Shown piece after piece: positions 5,847 through 9,082 of a stretch of DNA of 9,082 nucleotides (the first letter of the stretch is position 1; each line of letters starts with the position of its first letter). The DNA is from an uncultured Pseudomonadota bacterium (GTDB taxonomy: Bacteria > Pseudomonadota > Alphaproteobacteria > RF32 > CAG-239): contig CACXFX010000091.1 of the NCBI GenBank assembly GCA_902767055.1, forward strand, positions 1-9,082. The letters run 5' to 3'. Both the position numbers and the translations under genes were made by a program. The notes beneath the pieces were generated by a model. It worked only from the letters and a program-made list of their open reading frames with translations, was not told where the DNA came from and did not search any database.

Positions 5847-6617
5847 ATGTCAAAAGTCTTGATATATCGCGATTATGGTGTCGGTGATTTAACCGGACTT
5901 TGCTATGGCCTTGAAAATTATTTTAAGCCTAAAGGTATTGATGTCGAATTTACCGATTCGGCTTCAATCATTAAAGAAGATGCATTAAAGCAAAATGTTA
6001 TGCTTTTTGTGATGCCGGGTGGCGCAGCGACACCGTTTTTACAAAAATTACAGACACTCGGAAATGATAAAATCAGAGATTATATCAAAGAAGGCGGAAA
6101 TTATCTTGGCGTATGTGCAGGTGCATATTATGCTTGCACTAAAGTATTATTCGAAACGGACGTTAAAGAACTTTCAATCACTCGTGAAAGTGAACTTTTA
6201 GGGCTTATTGATGCGTCGGCCGTCGGTACACTTCATGATGAGCTTCATATTCGCCCGTATATGAAAAACGAAGCTTCGGCAGCAGCTGTGCGCTTAAAAT
6301 GGGCAGATGATGAAATACATTATGCGCATTATCACGGCGGGCCGAAGTTCATCGGAGATGAAAATCATATGACGGTTTTGGCTCGTTATGCGGATATTAA
6401 AGACAATCCGCCGGCTATCGTTTCAAGTGTGTACAAAAAAGGATATGTTGTCCTTTCTGGTGTTCACTTTGAGGATAAAGGTTCCGATTTGCTCAAAACT
6501 TTGCATCATATGCGTCTTGATTTCGATGAAGCAACAAAAGTTGCCGATACATTGGTCAAAAATGAGCATTCAAGACTTTCGCTTTTTAACAAAACATTAG
6601 CTTTATTTGAAAGGTAA
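5847..6617 (+). CDS. Stand-alone BPL_N domain protein (class I glutamine-amidotransferase-like)
   Basis: A 256-residue cytosolic-looking protein matching the domain found at the N-terminus of eukaryotic biotin-protein ligases, here without any ligase domain. It begins with the typical SKVLIYRDYGVG segment. The nucleophile elbow is YLGVCAGAYYA with C90, and the partners H207 and E209 in SGVHFED complete a class I glutamine-amidotransferase type triad. The MPGGA loop (56-60) and HYHGGPKF (161-168) are also characteristic. The triad looks intact, so enzyme activity is plausible, but the substrate of stand-alone members is not known to me. GAGG sits just upstream of the ATG. The stop is followed after three bases by the htpX start, so the two are almost certainly co-transcribed. 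A biotin-related role should not be assumed. Confidence 0.85.
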   Translation: MSKVLIYRDYGVGDLTGLCYGLENYFKPKGIDVEFTDSASIIKEDALKQNVMLFVMPGGAATPFLQKLQTLGNDKIRDYIKEGGNYLGVCAGAYYACTKVLFETDVKELSITRESELLGLIDASAVGTLHDELHIRPYMKNEASAAAVRLKWADDEIHYAHYHGGPKFIGDENHMTVLARYADIKDNPPAIVSSVYKKGYVVLSGVHFEDKGSDLLKTLHHMRLDFDEATKVADTLVKNEHSRLSLFNKTLALFER

Positions 6618-6620
6618 AAA

Positions 6621-7451
6621 ATGGGTAATTTAAAAACTTTTTTATTGATGGCTGTTTTGGTCCTGATTTTTATGTGGGTCGGTGATTTAATCGGTGGGCA
6701 AAGCGGTATGAAGGTAGCATTTTGGCTGGCTTTCGCGATGAATTTTTTCAGTTACTTTTTCAGCGACAAATTGGTCTTGAAGCATTATCACGCGCAAGAA
6801 ATTAAGAGCGGTGCACTTTTTAATATGGTTCAAAAGCTTTGCGCAAAGGCCGATTTGCCGATGCCGAAGGTTTATTCCATTGACGAAAGAGTGCCCAATG
6901 CCTTTGCAACAGGGCGTAACCCGAGCCATGCGGCCGTTGCGGTGACTAAAGGTTTGCTTGATGCGATGGGTGAGGTGGAAATTGAAGGTGTTTTAGCCCA
7001 TGAATTGAGCCACATCAAGCATTATGACATTTTAACATCTTCCGTTGCAACCGTATTTGCGGGAGCGATTGCAATGCTTGCCAATTCACTGCGCTATCGG
7101 AGAAGCGGCACTCAATATCGCCAAAACGGCGGGATTGCTCTTCTTTTAGCCTCTGTTTTGATGCCGATTGCGGCAAGTATTGTCAGACTTGCCGTTTCGC
7201 GTACGCGCGAGTTTGAGGCAGATGCCGGTTCAGCACGCATTACGGGACATCCCGAATATTTGGTTTCGGCTTTGCAAAAATTAGAGGCCCATGCTAAAAC
7301 CGAGCGTATGGCAATGGCAAACAATGAAACTGCACATATGTTTATCATCAACCCGTTATCCGCTCAAAAAGCTGATTTTTCATCACTTTTTTCGACACAT
7401 CCGTCGACATCGGATCGTATTAATCGCCTTACCAAAATGATGAAAGGATAA
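6621..7451 (+). CDS. htpX: Membrane zinc metalloprotease HtpX (M48 family)
   Basis: HtpX is an inner-membrane protease that takes part in quality control of misfolded membrane proteins and in envelope stress. The 276 residues are close to the usual 280-295. Two N-terminal membrane segments are visible (about 5-23 and 31-47), the zinc motif HELSH is at 127-131 (H127, E128, H131), and more hydrophobic stretches follow at about 139-155 and 172-192. SRTREFEAD (193-201) holds the family E-x3-D pattern (E197, D201), E197 being the likely third zinc ligand. The C-terminal FSTHPSTSDRINRL is the usual HtpX ending. The gene begins three bases after the BPL_N stop, uses AAAGG within its predecessor as ribosome binding site, and ends four bases before the next gene. 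Activity is likely, as all catalytic residues are present. Confidence 0.95.
   Translation: MGNLKTFLLMAVLVLIFMWVGDLIGGQSGMKVAFWLAFAMNFFSYFFSDKLVLKHYHAQEIKSGALFNMVQKLCAKADLPMPKVYSIDERVPNAFATGRNPSHAAVAVTKGLLDAMGEVEIEGVLAHELSHIKHYDILTSSVATVFAGAIAMLANSLRYRRSGTQYRQNGGIALLLASVLMPIAASIVRLAVSRTREFEADAGSARITGHPEYLVSALQKLEAHAKTERMAMANNETAHMFIINPLSAQKADFSSLFSTHPSTSDRINRLTKMMKG
7443..7448 (+). promoter_or_regulatory. Ribosome binding site supporting a TTG start
   Basis: AAAGGA, lying in the last codons of htpX, is seven bases before TTG at 7456. The next in-frame ATG is about 30 codons in and would remove the membrane anchor, so the TTG start is preferred. Confidence 0.6.
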
Positions 7452-7455
7452 ACGC

Positions 7456-8232
7456 TTGAAACGTTTTTTGACGCAACATTTTTGGTACATCATCGGTGCG
7501 CTGTTTATCGTGTTCTTTTTTTTCGGGACTGAATTAAAGCGTATGGTTTATCCGTATCTTTTAGGCGTTAAAACAACTGAGGTGCCTCAAATTTCGGGTG
7601 ATGAATATTTTGAAGATGTCGAGATGGCTCCGTTTGTCTTTAAGCGCCATAAAAAGAAATATACTCTGCAACCCAAAACAATTTATGCGGTCAAGGGGCG
7701 AGTCGGCATAGTCGACCATTATGATACAATGTTTCAGTATTTTTATCGCGGGCAATTTCAGGGTGATTATATCACGCTTGTCCCTCAAGATTTGTTTTTG
7801 GTGATCGGTGATATGGCCGAAGACGGTATTTTTCAAAAGTTTGAATTTGAACATGAAGAACGATTGGGACGTGTTTTGTGCAAAAATGTTAAGTATCGCA
7901 ACAATTTTATGCCTTCGATGATGACCCCGAAACAAGCACAAAAAAATTTTGAAAAATATCAGGCTTGCCAGCGTTATATCAATCAAAATGAGCAAAATAA
8001 TTATCATCCGATACCGGCAAATCGGGTGATAAACGCTGCATTGTCAATGCTCAAAAAAGGGGACAGAGTTTATTTGGAGGGGTATTTGGTCGATGTGCCT
8101 CATATGGGGCTTAAGACTGGGACAAGAAAAAATCAATATCATGAAAATATCAAAATCGGTGCTTTTTCGCCCGGAATGTGCTTTATATTGTACACAACTA
8201 AAGTGATTACCGGCGGGCGCGTGTACGAATAG
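7456..8232 (+). CDS. Membrane-anchored protein of unknown function, TTG start
   Basis: A 258-residue product I do not recognise. It has one N-terminal membrane segment (about 9-24, very rich in Phe) with a short basic N-terminus, so it is probably a signal anchor with the remainder outside the cytoplasm. The soluble part contains beta-rich stretches such as KTIYAVKGRVGIVDHY (about 74-89), a middle segment with many charged and aromatic residues, and a late segment GDRVYLEGYLVDV (about 202-214) before a hydrophobic-aromatic region that ends GGRVYE. The alternation in the two YxVKG/YLEGYLV segments could be an OB-like or beta-barrel fold, but this is only an impression. Two cysteines (about C147 and C171) lie in the soluble part. 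The gene starts four bases after htpX, so an envelope function is inferred from context only. Confidence 0.8.
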   Translation: MKRFLTQHFWYIIGALFIVFFFFGTELKRMVYPYLLGVKTTEVPQISGDEYFEDVEMAPFVFKRHKKKYTLQPKTIYAVKGRVGIVDHYDTMFQYFYRGQFQGDYITLVPQDLFLVIGDMAEDGIFQKFEFEHEERLGRVLCKNVKYRNNFMPSMMTPKQAQKNFEKYQACQRYINQNEQNNYHPIPANRVINAALSMLKKGDRVYLEGYLVDVPHMGLKTGTRKNQYHENIKIGAFSPGMCFILYTTKVITGGRVYE

Positions 8233-8261
8233 TATATTATGTTATATTTTGAAATTTACGT

Positions 8262-8290
8262 TTGTTTTTTTCAAATTTTGGTGCTATGAT
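8262..8290 (+). promoter_or_regulatory. Extended -10 promoter of the two-helix membrane protein gene
   Basis: TTGTTT (8262-8267) is 17 bases before TATGAT (8285-8290), which is preceded by TGC and so forms an extended -10. Transcription would start near 8297, about 25 bases before the ATG at 8322. The gene therefore probably has its own promoter. Confidence 0.6.
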
Positions 8291-8321
8291 AAACGCATTG
8301 TCATAATAAAGGAGTATTTCT

Positions 8322-8870
8322 ATGAAAGAATTTTATTATAATCGCAAAAAATTACGCAATTGGGCTATATTTAGTTTGCTGTTGTTGATTGTAGCGCTTT
8401 TGTTGCCTTCTGATAATTTTTTGCAACTTGTTGTTGCAACAACTGCAAAAATAGTTGCGCTTACCTCGGCATTGGCGGCCTTTTATGTTTATATGGTTCC
8501 TCAAAAATTGGCTCAGATTGATGATGAGGGCATCATTATTGATCATAATGCAAAGCTTAAATGGTCAGATGTCGAAAAGCTTGAAGAAGTGCACGTCAAA
8601 GGTTGTTGCTGCGGGCGTGATATTTTGCGTTTTAAGCTTAAAAAAGGTGCAAAATATCCCCTAAGACTGATGCAAAAGATGTCTAAAAATTATCATTACG
8701 GTGCTTTTTCAATCCCGCTTTATGCCATGACCAAACAAGACGGCGAGAAAATCACCAAAGAAATTAAAAAACATCTTTCTGTGCCGTCTAAGATTAAAGG
8801 GGCGGTCAAGAATGTTTTGAAATCAGCCGTCAAACGGGCAGATAAAAAACCCGCAAAAAAAGCAAAATAA
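8322..8870 (+). CDS. Two-helix membrane protein with PH-like cytoplasmic domain, resembling the STM3941 family
   Basis: A 182-residue protein with two predicted membrane helices (about 13-29 and 34-58), followed by a soluble part of about 125 residues. The section IDDEGIIIDHNAKLKWSDVEKLEEV (67-90) has the 'D.eGI....  .i.W.dI..i' form of bacterial PH-like domains and of STM3941-type proteins, whose function is unknown. An uncommon triple cysteine occurs at 95-97 (GCCCGRD). The C-terminus from about 153 is strongly basic and Lys/Ala-rich, ending with repeated KPAKKAK-like sequence, which recalls nucleic-acid-binding tails of histone-like proteins. AAAGGAG lies seven bases before the ATG. The gene has its own promoter and a strong terminator, so it forms a single-gene unit. 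Family assignment is tentative. Confidence 0.8.
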   Translation: MKEFYYNRKKLRNWAIFSLLLLIVALLLPSDNFLQLVVATTAKIVALTSALAAFYVYMVPQKLAQIDDEGIIIDHNAKLKWSDVEKLEEVHVKGCCCGRDILRFKLKKGAKYPLRLMQKMSKNYHYGAFSIPLYAMTKQDGEKITKEIKKHLSVPSKIKGAVKNVLKSAVKRADKKPAKKAK

Positions 8871-8874
8871 AAAT

Positions 8875-8900
8875 AAAGCCGCTTCTATGGCGGCTTTTTT
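8875..8900 (+). terminator. Intrinsic terminator after the two-helix membrane protein gene
   Basis: AAAGCCGC (8875-8882) pairs perfectly with GCGGCTTT (8890-8897) around a seven-base loop, and the T-run extends to 8900. It begins four bases after the stop codon. Confidence 0.93.
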
Positions 8901-8948
8901 AATGCTTTCGAAGCTGTTTGAAAATTGATGGCTGAGAGAGCATTTTTT
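8901..8948 (+). terminator. Possible second terminator-like stem upstream of RNA copy 2
   Basis: AATGCTTTC (8901-8909) can pair with GAGAGCATT (8936-8944; one G-U pair), followed by T-rich sequence to 8948. The 26-base loop makes it weaker than the terminator just before it. It may insulate the next promoter or be coincidental. Confidence 0.3.
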
Positions 8949-9009
8949 ATTTGACATTCGTATTTTTTTATGCCACTATAAAAGTGTAACCAAAAAGGTT
9001 GCGGTGTTT
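8943..9009 (+). repeat. Direct repeat copy 2 of the promoter and 5' hairpin element
   Basis: Matches 21-86 in about 60 of 67 aligned columns. It lies in the same orientation, about 8.9 kb away, and spans the T-rich run, the -35 box, the spacer, ATGCCACTATAAAA and the GTAACC/GGTTGC hairpin followed by GCGGTGTTT. Confidence 0.9.
8951..8979 (+). promoter_or_regulatory. Promoter of RNA copy 2
   Basis: TTGACA (8951-8956), a perfect -35 consensus, is 17 bases before CACTAT (8974-8979). Spacing and sequence match the promoter of copy 1. The predicted start is near G8986. Confidence 0.7.
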
Positions 9010-9082
9010 GAAAGACATATCCATTGTACATAACTCCTTAATGAGGAGTTGTTGATATAAGGCGTTTAGACGCACGAATAAG
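8986..9082 (+). ncRNA. Candidate structured RNA, copy 2, cut by the window end
   Basis: P0 is kept (8986-8991 with 8997-9002, loop AAAAA instead of AAAT). P2 is kept and longer: AACTCCT (9032-9038) with AGGAGTT (9044-9050), seven pairs and a five-base loop. P3 is kept with changed pairs: GCGT (9062-9065) with ACGC (9070-9073). The left strand of the long-range stem would lie at about 9007-9031, and its partner is beyond the window. The downstream gene and terminator cannot be seen. Confidence 0.6.

Noticed and set aside
7561..8007. 148-residue open frame on the minus strand
   Set aside because: It lies wholly antisense inside the membrane-anchored protein gene, has no ribosome binding site and has biased composition typical of a reverse-frame shadow.
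8248..8275. Inverted repeat TTTGAAA ... TTTCAAA after the 258-residue gene
   Set aside because: It is very AT-rich with a 14-base loop and lacks a GC core and good T-tract. It overlaps the next promoter, so it is not called a terminator.
21..9009. The two direct repeats as ends of a transposon or genomic island
   Set aside because: The enclosed genes are ordinary housekeeping genes (suf, tRNA, htpX). There is no recombinase, and each copy carries its own promoter and structured RNA, so paralogous RNA loci explain them better.
1..9082. CRISPR array, toxin-antitoxin or defence genes
   Set aside because: No regularly spaced short repeats and no protein with nuclease, toxin or Cas features were seen on either strand.

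Overview
The window looks like chromosomal DNA of a low-GC Gram-negative bacterium, most likely a host-associated (gut-type) alphaproteobacterium. The support is the style of SufB, SufC, SufD and HtpX, a secreted BspA-like leucine-rich-repeat protein, lipoprotein and signal-peptide genes, and short AT-rich sigma70-like promoters. The lineage is inferred from family resemblance, not from a marker gene.

Layout. Bases 1-243 hold a promoter, a structured RNA of about 160 nt and an intrinsic terminator, all just upstream of a secreted LRR_5 protein (244-1386, +). Converging on that gene with an 11-base gap is the operon sufB, MazG-like gene, sufC, sufD (5122 down to 1398, -). Its neighbouring genes overlap by 4, 11 and 7 bases, and it is read from a recognisable promoter at 5151-5179. 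A tRNA-Arg(CCU) lies at 5313-5389 (+). A tightly packed + strand cluster follows: a small lipoprotein, a stand-alone BPL_N (glutamine-amidotransferase-like) protein, the zinc metalloprotease HtpX, and an unrecognised membrane-anchored protein with a TTG start. A separately promoted two-helix membrane protein with a PH-like region follows and ends at a strong terminator (8875-8900). The last about 140 bases are a second, truncated copy of the promoter plus structured RNA seen at the left end.

How the parts work together. SufBCD is the Fe-S cluster assembly scaffold and ATPase. The MazG-like protein is translationally coupled to it, which suggests a nucleotide-housekeeping link or a stray insertion into the operon. 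The lipoprotein-BPL_N-HtpX-membrane protein group reads as an envelope maintenance unit.

The most unusual item is the duplicated element. Both copies share a near-identical promoter block and 5' hairpin. Downstream hairpins are kept although their loops and flanks differ. In the complete copy a long-range stem encloses two of the hairpins and a terminator follows, just before the LRR start codon. It resembles no RNA family I recognise and could be either a small RNA or an attenuator-type leader.
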